Made by a program: the position numbers and the translations under genes. Shown piece by piece: positions 35,771 through 50,300 of a stretch of 64,000 nucleotides of DNA (positions are counted from its first letter, which is position 1; every line of letters starts with the position of its first letter). The DNA comes from Aphelocoma coerulescens (Eukaryota; Chordata; Aves; Passeriformes; Corvidae). Location of the stretch: positions 63,062,578-63,126,577 of the forward strand of contig NC_091014.1 in the NCBI RefSeq assembly GCF_041296385.1. The letters run 5' to 3'. Under the pieces are notes generated by a model. That model worked only from the letters and a program-made list of their open reading frames with translations, had not been told where the DNA came from and searched no databases.

Positions 35771-38700
35771 TCTGAATATGCCTGAGTATTGTGGCATTCT
35801 AGGTCTTTCTTAATCCAGCTTTGATGTGTTTGTACTGCACTTAGAGGAAACATAAACAGCTGGCCAAGATGTACCGGCATGACAAATGTCTTGTACCAGT
35901 CATATTATTTTACTTGGGAATGTCCTAGGAAAGTGCTGACATACTTCAATTTGCAGGCATTTAAGTGAATTATTATCCTAAACCTCCCAAACTGTCAATT
36001 AGAAACAGTGATGACTGCAACTTTTATCATCATCAAAGGATGATTATGGGAATTGCTTCATTTCTTCTGAGCAAGAAAAAAAACATCATAAGGAAAAAAA
36101 GACCAATGAGGAAGTCAAGAAAGGGAAACCCTCCAAAAAGTTTTTGCCAGTGTGGTAGCACATGGTTAGGCTGAATATTACCTGGGGCAGAAGAAATCCT
36201 GAAGAGCAAATATCTTCATGACATGTACCTACTGTGGATGGTGGGAGTCCAGTGAGTCTGGTTTCTCCCTGCCCCTTGTACCCAACGCTTGTGCCCTCAC
36301 ACTGGAGTGTTTTGCCACATCCACACACATTTCCCATGGGCACAAGCAGGGGAGTGAGAGACAGAGCCACATGCTGAACTGGCCAAGAGGTTCATGAGCA
36401 GCAGGGGAGCTTGCAGGGGAAGGTCACCCTGGAGCTGTGATGGCCTGAGAGCTCCACCCGTTCTCCTTCTTCAGCCCCAGGATCACTCCAGTGCCAGGCA
36501 TTGCTCTGTGCCATGGAGCCTGGGCGTTCGCTCCCTGCAGCAGAGTCACAGGAGTGGTTATGGCTTTTGTTAGGAGGTGAGACGGGGGTTTTTTGGAGAG
36601 AAAATGGAAAGTTATCCAAGAAGATAATCCAAGTGCATCATGGGGGTGAGAGGTCAGGCAGGCCCCTCTTGGCAAGCTACACCTTGGCAAAGTGAACGCA
36701 GCAGGGAAAAAATGTGCATGGCTAGACACACAGGACTGTTGTAAAGAATGGGAAACAAAGATAAACTGGTACCGAGTCACCCCTTAGAGCCTCCTCCCAC
36801 ATGATTTTGTGCATTGACTTTATCGCCTTTTAAAAGGAGGTTTTCTTTGACACTAAAACTCTGAAACATCTGAAAAATCCTTGTGGGACACAGTGAATCA
36901 ACAGTTTTGGCTTCTCATCTCTTCCCAAAAGAGCAACCTTTGAGAGTCCCACATCCCAGTACCCTCCTCATCCCTCTCACAGAGAGGGAGGGCAGGAGAG
37001 TGATAATGAGAATTTAGGAACATTCTGAAAAATCTTGCAGAAAATGGTGCTGTATTCTTAAATTTCATATATTCTCAAGCTCCTCCTCATTTCCAGAGTT
37101 CACTCTTAAAGCCTTTATTTCTTTTTCACAGACATCTCAAATAACATAACAGTCACATACGCAAGAGCTGGTATGGAATGAGATTTAGAAAGAAATGTCT
37201 TTACAGGAAGCATGTCTCTATTCTCATACACAGGGAGGAAAAGGAAGAGAGGGAGACAGAGATATATATCTTACTCCTCAAAAAAGGGAAAGGGAGAACA
37301 GGAGAAGAATGTCAGGATGATACACTACAGCTTGGGCAAGGTAGTACCATGCTGAAAAATAACACTTGATCCCTGGAACTCAGCTTTATCTTCCACTTTC
37401 TAGCTAAAATCTTTCCTAAAGTACTAGTACACAGTATTGAATCTTCACTTTACAGGTCCCTGCAGGTCAGCTGAAGTTCCTCTTGTCAAAACCTTAATAG
37501 TATTTTTAAAAATAAAGTTATTCTGAGAGATTGGTGAAGATTGTCAAATCACTGACTTAAATTTAGTTGTAGAAACAAATAGTAGTGACCATACACTGGT
37601 ACAAGATCCAAAGTTCACTAAACCTTAGAGTTTTCAGAAATCAGTTTAATTTTCCCACTCCTCTGTGTTTGTTTTATTCAGGTAATATATGGGACTACAC
37701 AAGAGTTCCAAAGTTCTAATACTGGATTAAATTGCTGGTCCTTCTGGATAGACTCACTATCAATATACAATTCCAAATTTTGGCTCTGAGAGACTCTCAC
37801 CATGAGATGGAGACGTACGTTCAGCCTTGTCAGAGTAGCTTTCTGAATAATACAGCCACAGTTCATCCTCTTGTTGAGTCCTCAGTTTGGTTTTTCTGAG
37901 GACAACTATAATCCCAACAATAAGGGATGAAATTGCAATCTCTTTAATCTCCATGTAAGCTGTTTGTAAAGCAGTTATTAACACTGAAAAAAAAGAATAT
38001 GAAACTACCCAGACTGTATCTTGAAGGAGAATTTTTTGATTATCACTACCAGCTAGATGACTTTTTCAGAGATAAAGCAAGAAAAGTAACCTTTGAACAG
38101 CTCAGCTGTTCAAACTTATCAGATGTAAATTCACTCTTTGAACTGCTTCAGCAATGCCCAGGACTGGCAGAGAAAGGTGAAGAGTTCAGACCAAAGACCT
38201 CTGACCTCCAGCACTGGGACCACCCAGTCGTCCGCGCCTGGAGGCCACCACAAGGCACTCACCTCAAATGCTATTTCCAGGGGTTGGGACAAGCCCTATC
38301 CTTTGCAGTCATGTTGCATTTTGGCAGGGGAAGGCTATTGTGAACATCTCCTTTTGTTCCAACAGGCTTTCACAATGAACACCTCTGTTTTACAGGTGAG
38401 CCCAGGACGTGCACCCAAAGCACACAGACACAGCTGATCTCCATATGGATGCTCTTCTGCACTAGGTACCTGATTCACCTCACCAGGATTTAAGATCTTT
38501 TAAGATCTTGTGATCACCCAAGATAGGTGAGTGGTTACTCCATGAAGCAAGAAGGAGCTCCTAAAGCTGACTTAGATGTCAATTTTGCTGGGTCACCACC
38601 TGTAAGCAACTGTCTCTCTTCACTGCCTGTACAAGAAGCCAAGGGAGATGAGTCCATTAATATAATGACCTCAGTTAAATGCCTAAGGTTAATGGGGACA

Positions 38701-41700
38701 AAGGCAGGTCAGAAGATCCCGGCCTTTGGGCAGCTCAGTGTCACCCACAAAAGTGCTTCTCCCAAATGTACACCTACTGAGAACAACAGCATCCATACAA
38801 GGGCCTCCCAATAAAGGACAAGAGAATCAATTGAGAGAGCTAATGCTGAACAGAAATTCTACCATCGCTTTTTCAGTCTATTCCTTTTCCTTAAAAAAGC
38901 CCTTGAGACCCAGTCCTTTGACTGGATGTACATGTGTGGATGTGCATGCTGCTGACTTTAGCGTGGTACCCCTCCTCAACTGGTGCAATGGCAAAATGAG
39001 GATTTTCCTGGGAAATAGTACTTTTTCGTTTGTTTTGGTTTAAATCTGAGATATGTGAGGATTGTGAAAAAGAAACAGTCCTTTGCCTGAAATTCTGTAC
39101 ATCAACCTCAGGTTATTTCAGGCAATCATGAAGATATGGACATTTTTCATAAATTTACAAATATATATACAAATATACACATATTTACAAGTATATGTGT
39201 GTCAGCCTATGGGCTACATTTACTACTGATTTATTCCAGCCACACACAAGTATAATGGTTGTTTTTTACAAAAGGAGATTGGTAGAAAGTTAGAGTGACT
39301 TAGCAGTGACTTTTCCTGCATCTATGCAAAAGATCCTTAAGTGGGCTAACATGTAAGTGCAGCCCCCTTACCTAAGTCCCCTCATCACATATACACATAA
39401 ATAGGACCCAGTCATATCTGCTAATGAAGTACATTTCTCCTTGATTCCAGTGACCTCTAATCAAAGAGAATTTTACTTGAGAATGAACTGAAAGTTCAAG
39501 CCCATTTTAGGTACAGTTTACAGTTTTCAAAGTTGTAAAGTCTGTCACACTAAGCCTCAAAATGCTTTAAAATAATTTAAGTTACTGCAGAAAAATACCT
39601 TCAAAAGTTCCCAAATATGCTTTTCTGTGTAAGTAGGGGAAATTTTGTCCTGCAAAAGATCAAACCACAAATACATAGATATAAACACTCTAAGTGATGG
39701 AAATTGCCAAGTAAAAATAGTAACAGTTTAAATTAGATATCTGTGATTGCTGTTGGTGCCCAGGAGTTATAAATAATTCAGTATGCTTTAACTGAATAGT
39801 CTAAGGCTGCACTTTTGTTGTTCTGATTACTCAAACATTTTTCTTATGATCTATATTGTTAATAACTCTTTGTAAAAAAAATACAGCCTTATGCTCTACT
39901 GCCAGAAGAAAACTCTTCTTGAGATAAAACATCACAAGAGCTTAAGCAAATTAGGAGCATATATGTTTTTAAAAAAAAAAATATGTAGGCACCAAAGGCA
40001 TTTAGTGTTTTATTCACCATCTAAGGAAGAATTGGATGCTGAGGCTGTTTTGTGTATCTGGCCCCAGGAGACTAAGACATGACTGATTCACACTCCTTGG
40101 AGTCTACATCATTTTGAAACTGGGGCAAAATCCTCAGGTTTTTGAAGACATTATTCTTTATCTCACCTACTGCAGAATCACTGTTACTGCTTGGGTATTT
40201 CTGACCTGCCGGCATAGTAACAAGGCCACTTGAAGGAACTGCCTTTACAGAGGTATTCCTGTGTCCTGCTGCCACAGGTAGGGCTCAGATCCACGGGATG
40301 TGTAGCTCCCTGCTGTGCCCAGCAGCTTTAACTGCAGTCTTCATGCTGCTGACAGCCCACACAAACCCTCTGTAGACTCAGGGTGTCCTGCCATAGCACT
40401 GCCTCTTGGCACAGTGGGATTGTTACACTAAGAGATCATAAACATTTCTGCTTTGGAGGGGATACATTGGCAACTCTTCCTTAAATATCCAAATACTTTT
40501 TGATGGAAAATACCAAATTTACCCCAGTTGTACTGTGCTTCCTCATGTATCTTCAGCAGAGAGTTTCCATGTGATCTGCACGCACAACCTAACACAGACA
40601 CAGATGGCATCTGAATTGCATTGCAACTCCTGAGTTGAGTATAAAAGAACGGAAAACAATTATGCTGCATTTTGCTATGTATTTTCTCTCTATGTAGGAC
40701 ACTTTTAAAGGTTCCTGGCATCCACATCATGTGGGATGTGCACATGTGTGTGTTTAAGGAAAGAAGGGCACGGGGGTGCCCATGTGTACACACTGTATGC
40801 AAGAAAACTTTTGAAGTCAGTTTTTGCCGCTGTGCAGGAGTGTTAATCAGTGAAGGAAAAAATACAAAAGTGCAGTCCTACAAGGGACTGAGAATTCCTG
40901 CTGATGATGGTGTGGGTGACATTGGATTATCCTCACAGAATTCTACCAATTTTGACCTATAGCAACTGCTGTTGGGTCTCCTTTTTTTCACTCCCCCACT
41001 TTCCCCTGGACATAACCTATCTGAGACTGATACTTTCACTGAAAGTCTTCCCTGAGCAAGGGAAGGACAATTGATCTGTGATTCTGGAGTGCTTTACTAG
41101 AGGTGACCAGCATTTCATTTCCCTGTTGCAGCCTATACTGAGGCAGTCATCCAGACTCTTTCTCCAAGTTAAATCCTAAACATGTGCAAGGCGTACTGCA
41201 ATTCAATTGACAGCACTGTACCAGGCTCCAGTTCTCCCACTGATGTCGACAGGGAGCTTGTCAGAGCCCCCGGGCACCAGCAGCATTTGTTGTAAAAAAG
41301 TTGCAATCTATAACTATGGCTCTGAAGAAGGCTGTAGGATTGGGGTGTAGTGGGGCAGACAGGATGGAAACCTGAAATCAGAGTCAGGGGCTGATAGGGA
41401 GGGAGGGGAGGTAGCATCTGATGACTTTCTTTCTAAAGCCAAAGAATAGATACTGTGAGTGTGCAAGCACATATTTCAGTCTTAACCAAGACAGCACTAA
41501 AATATTTTCTTCGGCACCTGAGATTTCTATGAACCTCAACGGACTATGGAATAGTTGCATTATATTCCTGGCTATAACTGGAAACAGTGGGACTATAAGT
41601 TTTGAGCTAAGCCCTGGTTTTTGAGTTTTCACCTTAGACTGGCAGAATCAAGATTTTATGGATCTGGCCTGGAGTTTGCAATCAAAGTTTAGGCTTTTTT

Positions 41701-43190
41701 GAACTTTGGTTCCTGACCTTGGAAATTCATCTGTCACTAATCTTTGCATACTGTTTGTGTTTCCTGCCCATTTTTTACTCTTTTGGTACCTGGCAAACAT
41801 TCAGAGCTGTCTCAGTTTTTCACCTTGAGTCTTCCCTTGCTGGCTGGATGGGCACAGCAGTGTGGACCACGAAGGAGTGGGAAACCTGGGAGCAAGGAAA
41901 TGCAGTGTTGGTTCTTGTGAATGTGCCTGAACACTCCTGTAGCCCTTCTAGGCCTATGTAGAGACACACAGAAGAAAGGGCCTGAATAATGCATGTCTTT
42001 ATTTAAGCTATACTTGGTAACATATTCTTTTCCCTCCATTTCGCTGCTAGCAGTTAGTGTGGCACTCAAGAATTAAGGACAGATTACAGTGATTTTCTTC
42101 TGAACTCTGCTTATCAGTGGGGCTCCAAGGAGGAGCCTGATTCAGAGGCGCTGCATGGTGGGTAAATGGACAGCCGTGGAGACACAGTCTTCCAGGAATG
42201 CTTGGGAACCTGAGATACCCCCTGCACATCAATCCTCTCCTTCACCAACTTTGCTTTATTCACCATCCAATGAACTGCACAGCTAATGTGCCATAGATAA
42301 AAATGGTCCCAAATGAATTGCATCCACAGGAAAGCAGAATACCTGCACTCTCACAATTCACTCTGGGAAGGATGAGGATCCTCTGTTTAGAGGACTCCGA
42401 GGATGCTTTTCTCCCCTTTCATTTGTTACTGCAGCTGGAATAACATTTTAAAAAGTAATGACAATTTTTCAAAAACAATATTTCAAAGAAATTGCTCTGG
42501 TCACTGGTGGTTTGTGATCCACTTGCAACTGGGGTAGAAGAAAAAAAAAAGCCCCACTAGAAGAAGAACTGGAGGGACTGTAGTATTTAAATGAGGAAAG
42601 ATAAGTTGTGTGTTTGCAGAGAGCAAGAAGGGATAGATGATATATACAGGCGACTAATATGGGTCAGGAAATTTAACACACAAACAGCTTTAGCTTGAGG
42701 AAGGAGGTGTCCTATAGGGTACATAGGATACAGGGCACATGTGCTCCTGCCACACAGCCCCTTCACACATACAGTGTCCCAGCAGGGACAGACAGCAGAA
42801 CCCCTGCAGCTAACTCGTTATGGTCACAGGGCAACACAACTGAGTCACTACACACAAAACATCAGCCTGCAGATCACAGTGGCTTGAGCCAATTCATCCT
42901 GCATCCTTAGGGTGGCCATTTTAGGATATCTGTGTTCACTGCACTCCAGTGGCTCTGTGGTCTCTGGAGCATAGAGATGTGTTGTCCCAGAAGTGCAACG
43001 TGAAAGGCTACATGTGGGGAAGAGCCTGCCAAATATGGATCCTGTATTTCCACCTCACAGAAAGGGAGACCAAGAACATACTGGTTGCTCAGGCTAGGAC
43101 AGAGTGTCACCTTAGCTACATGGGAAGGATGGGAAAAGAGGAGCATGGGCTGGACTCTGCAGGAAGCTGAATGTCATCCAGGAAAGCACA
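35771..43190. other. Intergenic DNA, no gene recognised
   Basis: About 7.4 kb without a supportable exon. An AT-rich low-complexity patch lies near 39160-39205. Some of the right-hand part could belong to a long TMEM178B 3' UTR, since minus-strand AATAAA motifs occur near 42,000 and 42,254, but this cannot be decided from sequence. Confidence 0.5.
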
Positions 43191-43194
43191 TTCT

Positions 43195-43295
43195 TGACTT
43201 TAAGCATATGAGTAGTCAACCAAAGTTAAGAGGATTAGTCACATGCTCCAAGTAAAGCACATGCTTAGGCACTTGGCCAGAGAAGTTCTGAGGGA
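43195..43295. repeat. Palindromic MITE-like repeat, copy 2 (incomplete)
   Basis: The sequence TTTAAGCATATGAGTAGTC (43199-43217) is complementary to the later GGATTAGTCACATGCTCCA, followed by AGTAAAGCACATGCTTAGGC ACTTGG. The AAAGCAC, CATGTGC/CATGCTTA and TTTAAGCAT boxes are those of the copy at 35350-35454, placed in the same order for the right half. The outer left arm appears lost. Confidence 0.45.
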
Positions 43296-45060
43296 CAGGG
43301 TCAAGCCCCATGATGCTGGGATCACTGATAACAGATTTCTAATTAGGTGCTCCTCCGACTAAGAAACCACGCACTAGTCAAAAAGCTTCAATCTCTGTTC
43401 AGAAAGATACTTCAAAGCCTCCCCCAAAAATGCAGAAACTCAGAGTAGTTGTGAGTGTGCTTCAGCTCAGTAAGCATTACAAGTTTGGATCTGGATGTAT
43501 TCTGGATCAACCCTGCTCTAAAGACAAGTCTGAGCCGACGGAAGGCGTGGTGGGGCTGGGACCCCTATTCAGGGGTATGGAAGCACATGGGACTCCTCCC
43601 AGTTCTTGGAGAAGCACAAAGGGAAAATCACAGTCTCCCAAAAGGGTTCTGCCCTTACTTAAAGCAATGATGAGAGAACTGGTGTTTGGACAAATGGTCC
43701 TTTTGGGGGTCCAGTTGGAGATTAAGGTGATATGATCACCTGCTGCTTCAGACATTCCCATAGCTTTTAAGATGCTTCATAGCCACACAGGCCTTACAGA
43801 CTCTATGCTAGAGCAAGTGGAAATCACAGAACTGGCCCAAAGATTCAGGGTCAACACTTTTCTGTTGTAAATAAAAGTAATCATAACCCTCTTCACCACT
43901 GCCACACACAGACAGACACACAGGCTTATATACAGCTTGTAAACCAACACCATCAGAGAATACTTCATCAAGGCAAAACTGTTTTTATGCCAGCTGCAGA
44001 AAAAAAGGAAACCTTTGAAAATCCATCAAACAGCAAAATTACTTCCATTTCTTTAAATCTTACTGCTGCACCTCTTTCAAAACTGTATCTGTAGAAGAAT
44101 ACGCCCTGTGAACACTCATGGACCACACACATCATCGCAGGAGCTGCTGTACTGCTTTGCCTGCCACAGGGCCTGATGGTGGACTCCAGATAGGTACCTC
44201 TGAGACTCTGGTCTACCTGTGTCACTCCAGATATCTGTATTCACATGAAACACCTTTCCTATCGCATTCAGCACTGCAGAGGAGGAAGAAAGTTTGCATT
44301 CAAAGCTGTTTTAATGAAACAGCTGTAATTTTCCTAATAATTTCTTACCGAGTTGTTTCTTTCAAAATTTTTCATGCTTTGAAGAAATGGACAATTTTTA
44401 TAGGTCTTTTTTGGTTTCCAGTTACTGGTTTTCTGCATTCAGGTTTCATTTAGCTTTCCAAGGCTGTTTTTGTTTTAAATTTCCTTCTTCTGTTCAATGG
44501 TAATTCATCAACCTCCTTACCAAGTAGGCACTTGCAGTCAAATGATTTCAAAACTTTTCAAAACCACTCTATTTGAGAACCTTCCCAAAAAAAGAAGAAA
44601 TAAAACAATCTGCTTAAAAAGAAGTTTCTTCAAAAGGCTTGTATTTTCAACTCGAATAAGTAATTTCTCTGGTGACATCTAATGGAAAATGAAATTGTGA
44701 AACTTCACAGTTGACAGGAATGGCACTTCAGTGGCAACACACTGACTTAGCAGCTGGCATTGGCATGTTTGGGGAATCTGTAGACAACAGAAAGCAAAAG
44801 CTAGGTAGTTGAGCAAGAATGGAAGAAACCCAGATCTACCCTACTCCAACATGCCCTCCAGAAACTTCATTTCTTTGAGCACTGTTAATACAGCTACATG
44901 TGTAAGAATTATTTGTTAGCTGGATATTTTTAAACCAAGCAATACTGTTTTTCACCAGCTGTGTAAATGGCATGACCTGGAAATTAATTAACTGCATTTC
45001 TGTGCAGCAGGCACAGGCGCCTCTTCTTGGTGAGATTTTTTTAGATGGAGAATATGACTT

Positions 45061-47015
45061 TTTATTGACTTATGAGGACTGATATCATGCAGCTATCACA
45101 TAAGAAAGGATTGCTGGTACTTTCCCTGAATTAAGAGCATGTTGGGTTGGATTGGTTTTGGGGAGACCTTTTTTCTTTGCCCTGTCTCCCTTTGCCTGCA
45201 TATTTGTCAGTGGTGCCCTCACTCCTATATATGGCAATTCAGTCATCCTTCTTCAGAGTCCCTTTGGCTACATCCTTGGCCCTTCTTCCCCACCTTTCCC
45301 TCAGCCACTGGTACCCTGCAAGGACCCATTGTCCTCACAGCCAAAATGCTTTGCTTCCTCTAATGGCATTCACCCACCTCTCCAGACTTAGTTGTTCCTT
45401 TAGCTCTTCTGGGACCTATGACCTGAACAATGGGAAGAGCAGAGGGAAGGAAAAAGGAGACAATAGGAAGAGGAATAGCAGGAAAAAGAGAAAGACCAAA
45501 AAAAGAGAGAGAGTTCCATTTGCAGATTCACAGTTACATCATACAATGCTTAAGCTCATGGGAAATGGATCTCTGTTCTCTGCATCTGACCCTTTCACAT
45601 CCATCTGTACACAGTTCTCCCAGATGGAGAGAAATGTCCAGTGAACCAGGCAGTTTCCAAAGACAAGATGTGGGAAGGTCTTATTTGGCATACATGAACA
45701 AAATGAGAGGCATCTCTTACTTCTCTCTTACAGAAATTAGCTCCCTTTCCCTCCTCCACAATGGCTTTTGCCCAGTTGTCTCAAACATCCAAAGCAGAAA
45801 CTTGATGAAATCCCATTCCAGCAAATCCCTGGGAAGAACAACTACCAGGCCTCCCCCCACCTCCCTTCTCCTTGGTCAGTCTTCCCCTGGATCCACCATC
45901 CCGAAGCTCCGTGAAAAAAAACAACCTCTTGAAATCCACCAGAGAAGATGCGCTGTCTCAGACCTGACGGCTTTCCTCCCGCTTCTGCCGTTGCGGTGCC
46001 TCAGTCTTGGGCCACAAACACAGCATGGATGGTTTAGTGGACAATCACATTGCAATGTTTTAAATTTTTCTTTTTTGTTAAAAAAAATAAATAAAGTAAG
46101 AGGGAAGAAAAAGTTATACACACATGTATCACAGCATTTTCAAAAGGCCTTCTGCTGCATTTACATTAGCAGTTCAGCCTCGGTTGTAAGCCTGGATGTA
46201 AGGCAGCTGGAAGATTAAAACCGCATTGTTGGAAAGTCCGCTGAGATGTCCTCTTGGAGTTTTTTATTGTTTTCTGGTTTTATTTTCTTAGATGTATTTT
46301 ATTAATATTAATTATTATTATTATTTTCACTTGTTTGATTCTCTCTAAAGTTTGGCAGGCAACGAGAAAATGCTTTTCTACTTTTCCTCACACATTCTGT
46401 CCATTTTGTTTTCTGTGTTTTAAGGAGGAAAAAAAAAAAAACAAAACCCCAAAACCAATGACAGGACAAGCTCCTGTAATTTTGTTTTAGAAAGAAAAAG
46501 AAAGTGGATGGGTTTCTGATAATAGCCTTGAGGAGGTACGTTGCTGAAGTGGCTCAAATGCTTCATTTGTTCCTTTGCTTGCTGTTTGCATTTTCCCTTC
46601 TGGCTGCAGTGGACATGCTTTTTGTGTCATCCCCCCCATGCCTCTGCCCCCACCATGTCCTGTACAGATTTTGGTTCCAGATTACCCACATGGATCCCCT
46701 GTTCCCCCTCCCAAATGGCAGTAGGTAGATGCAACTGTAGGTTCATTTGACCTCTAAGGTATGATGCTGAAGTTAAGAGTTGGATGGAAGAGCCACGTGA
46801 GAGAAAAGCTTTCCCATCGCTGTGAGAAAGAATGAAGCAACACAGAGTCCAGTGGAGATGTGAGTGCCATGTTGGACTCAGCTCTACCTTGGCACTGGCA
46901 TTAATTTGAGATTTTATATATATATAGAATTATATATACATATATATGCATGTATAGGCATACATAGGCATATATATATATATGTCTGTGTGTGTGTACT
47001 TGTTTGCTATTTGTT
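45061..47015 (-). other. TMEM178B: TMEM178B 3' UTR (extent uncertain)
   Basis: The sequence immediately 3' of the TMEM178B stop codon on the minus strand has no further coding exon and must begin as UTR. Minus-strand AATAAA signals occur at 46298-46303, 46279-46284 and 46263-46268, and another at 45061-45066, any of which could end the transcript. The true end may be nearer or much farther. The region contains an AT/TG microsatellite just after the stop and an (ATT)n run at 46299-46325. Confidence 0.45.
46914..46999. repeat. AT/TG microsatellite in TMEM178B 3' UTR
   Basis: Interrupted (TA)n blocks with GCATACATAGGCATA-type spacers are followed by a (TG)n run, ending 17 bp from the TMEM178B stop codon. 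In the transcript it could form an AU-rich hairpin. Confidence 0.9.
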
Positions 47016-47387
<372 letters not shown>

Positions 47388-50300
47388 CTAAAGGAAGATG
47401 TTTGTATAGAGAATGGCTTGGTCTGGAGGCTCCATGGGGAAAGAACTGAGTGCCACCAGAGCCTTGAATATTGATCTGCTGCTGAACAGAGCTGTATGGA
47501 GAAACTTCAACAGGAACAGTTTTTCATTATGAGCACTCCCTTGGGAACCAGAATGCTTCCTGGAACCATTGATTTTTCTGAAACGTTGCTTTAGACAAAT
47601 ACAGAGTGAATAATCTTGTTTTGACATTTTTGGGAGGGAAAATAACCTTGAATTTTTTGTTTGATTCCAATTTTTCAGTGATAGACTTTACAGAATATTA
47701 CAGTATACTTGACATATTCTGGCTCTGTTGAAATATGTGTTTAAAATTACATGGGAGATTTTCTTCATGCTTTTCTTATACCAAAATACAGAATTTTTCA
47801 TTATACACTCTCCTTTTAAATATCACTGTAAAAATCTTTAAATCCTTCACAAAACTCAGATTCTGCCCTCTGCATTACTCCAGTTTCAATCTAGATGCCC
47901 TCTGAAGTGTTGCTGAAATCTTCAAAATATCCTGTTCTTGTTTCCCATCTCTGCAGCAATATTTCATTTCTTATTTCTTCCTGAGAACACTGTGAGGACA
48001 AACTTCATAACTGTCAGGTGGTGTTATGGAAAGACACATGTATCAGATGAGCTAAACTTTATCCCACCCAGATGAGTCTAATTTTGATTTTTGGCCTCCA
48101 GCTTCATCAAAGCTAAACTCTGAGCTCCTGAAATGTCACAATTTTCACCCACACACCAAATAATGGATTGATACAGATGTTACACACCTGCCACAAGAGA
48201 TAACGACTCAAGTCAGCATGAAGTCGGTATTTTATTTTTCCTCTCTAATTCCTCCCTTTTTAGGCCTCCCTGAATTGCCTGGAGAGCCCTGGGCACAGAA
48301 GGCAACCTACAGGACTCGTGCTACAGGACACACATGGTCAGTCCTGTGTGTCCTCCCTCTGTTCATGCATGGATCAGTAACATGTAACATGTGCTACCTG
48401 CACAGCATGTCCTGCATCTGCTCACTAACAGCTGCTGGTGACTAATCTCCTCTTCTTCCTGGTCCCATCCCTGAACCAGCACAATCTTCCAAAGCAGTCA
48501 CAGTCAGCCTAGTTTCAGTGACAAGCTCCTGTCTTCTGGTGCCCTTCTGTCCTTCTACTCCTTCCTGCCCCTGGTCCTGCTTCTCTTCTGCAACACTTAT
48601 GCTGCTGTTTCTCTGCTGCTTTGCTCTGTTTAGTTGCAGTTTCATTGAATTTGACACTCCCCACTCTGAATACAGGTGTAAGATTATTTGGTGAATTCAC
48701 ATGGAATTTGGTTCAGAAACTGGGAGCATTTGCAGGAACATATACACACCACCAAAGTGTGTGGACTTTCCACTATACCCACCTCCTTTATTTAGTAGGA
48801 ACATCACATAGGCATTGAATCTACAGGCAAATCTCTGTCATGGACCTATTGTGAGATCACTGTCACAGTTCTCCGTTCCCTCTTCTGATCACTGCTGTGT
48901 CTGTTTGGATGGTCTTTTCTCCACTGTATTTTGGAATGTCACTTGTAGATAGTCTCTGCTGTAAAGGTCAGGTGCCTTCCCTAATGCCAGGTACAGCTGC
49001 CAGATGGCCCAGGATATTCATAAATACTCATATTATGGGAGTGTCAGTGGGTACCAGTGAGGACCAGTGAGCTGCTGCAGTAGGTACTATGCCTATTTCA
49101 TTCAAAACAGCCTTCTTGCCTCCCACCGGCACCCCATCAGTCTGCAATCAGTGATCTGGATTCTTGCAAAAGCCTTGTGAGATCCCAGGGTCTGGGGCTG
49201 TCTTTAGAGCTGCCCTATACTACTTCAAAGCACAGAGCAGGATAAATGGGGAGATCTCCCTCCCACAATCCATTAGTCAAAAATCAGATTGTTTGATTAG
49301 AAACCACATGTCCTTTCCACATTTTACTATGTTATTTAGGTTATTCAGTAATATGAAGATGTCTGACAAGAAATGTGGCTGTTCCCTGTGTTCCGTGTCA
49401 GAATGACTAGTACATTGTGGGATCAGGGAAAAAATGATGCCTCAGAGGCACTGTGCTCTGAACTGAGCTCTGTGGCTCATTTCAAATGGTTGTGGTTAGA
49501 AAATGACAGTGAAGGCCTTTCTTTGCTAGTAAGAACATGGTAATTTCAGCTCTCTCAAAATATAAGATTGTTAAGAGAGGTGGGGTTGAAAATCTGTGTG
49601 GCCAGACTGCAGCTGCATTTGCTAAGGACAAAAGGGAAGGAAATAACTTTGGATTTCAAATACTCCCTGTGCTTTCACGCTTTGTCTTGGCTGTTTTGAT
49701 CACAAGCTCTTCAGTGTAATAAGTGTTGCTTACTTTTTGTATTTGAACAGTGCCCAATATATTGGCACTCCACCTTGCTGAGGGTATTCTGTCCCTTAAC
49801 CAAGGAACAACAAAGAAGAGCAAGTAACAACAGAGAACTAAGCAAATCACAAGCATGAGACTTCTCTAAAAAAAGCCTGCTCCCTTTCTGGAGAATGTGG
49901 TAACCCATGATGACAAATAATGACTGCCATGCACAATGTCACAGAGCGCAGAGTACGGTCTTCAGCCAGTCACCCCCCTGTGCTTCTGCAGGATGTCTTG
50001 TACAACACAGACTTACCTGTCTCTCTAGGGCTGTTCATTGCAGACACAAAAAAGGCCATTTTATGCCACCTAGAAAAATCTTTATGGCCATTTTATGAGT
50101 CCTATGTGTTGCTTGTGTTCAGCCAAGCAAGGAAGTTCCCACTTACAGTTAATCTGGCCTCTCACCAGGAAGGCTGCTGATGAAAACTGAGTAAGCTTCC
50201 TACCTCATGACTGTTCAGTAGCTTTTCATCACAAACTGGCAATCATAACACAAAGGATCATCCTTGCAAATTGCACAATTGTTGGCCATTGTAGTGAAAG

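Noticed and set aside
45147..45644. 165-codon plus-strand frame
   Set aside because: It overlaps the longer chance frame in the TMEM178B 3' UTR region, has no recognised domain, and carries no supporting splice or promoter signal.
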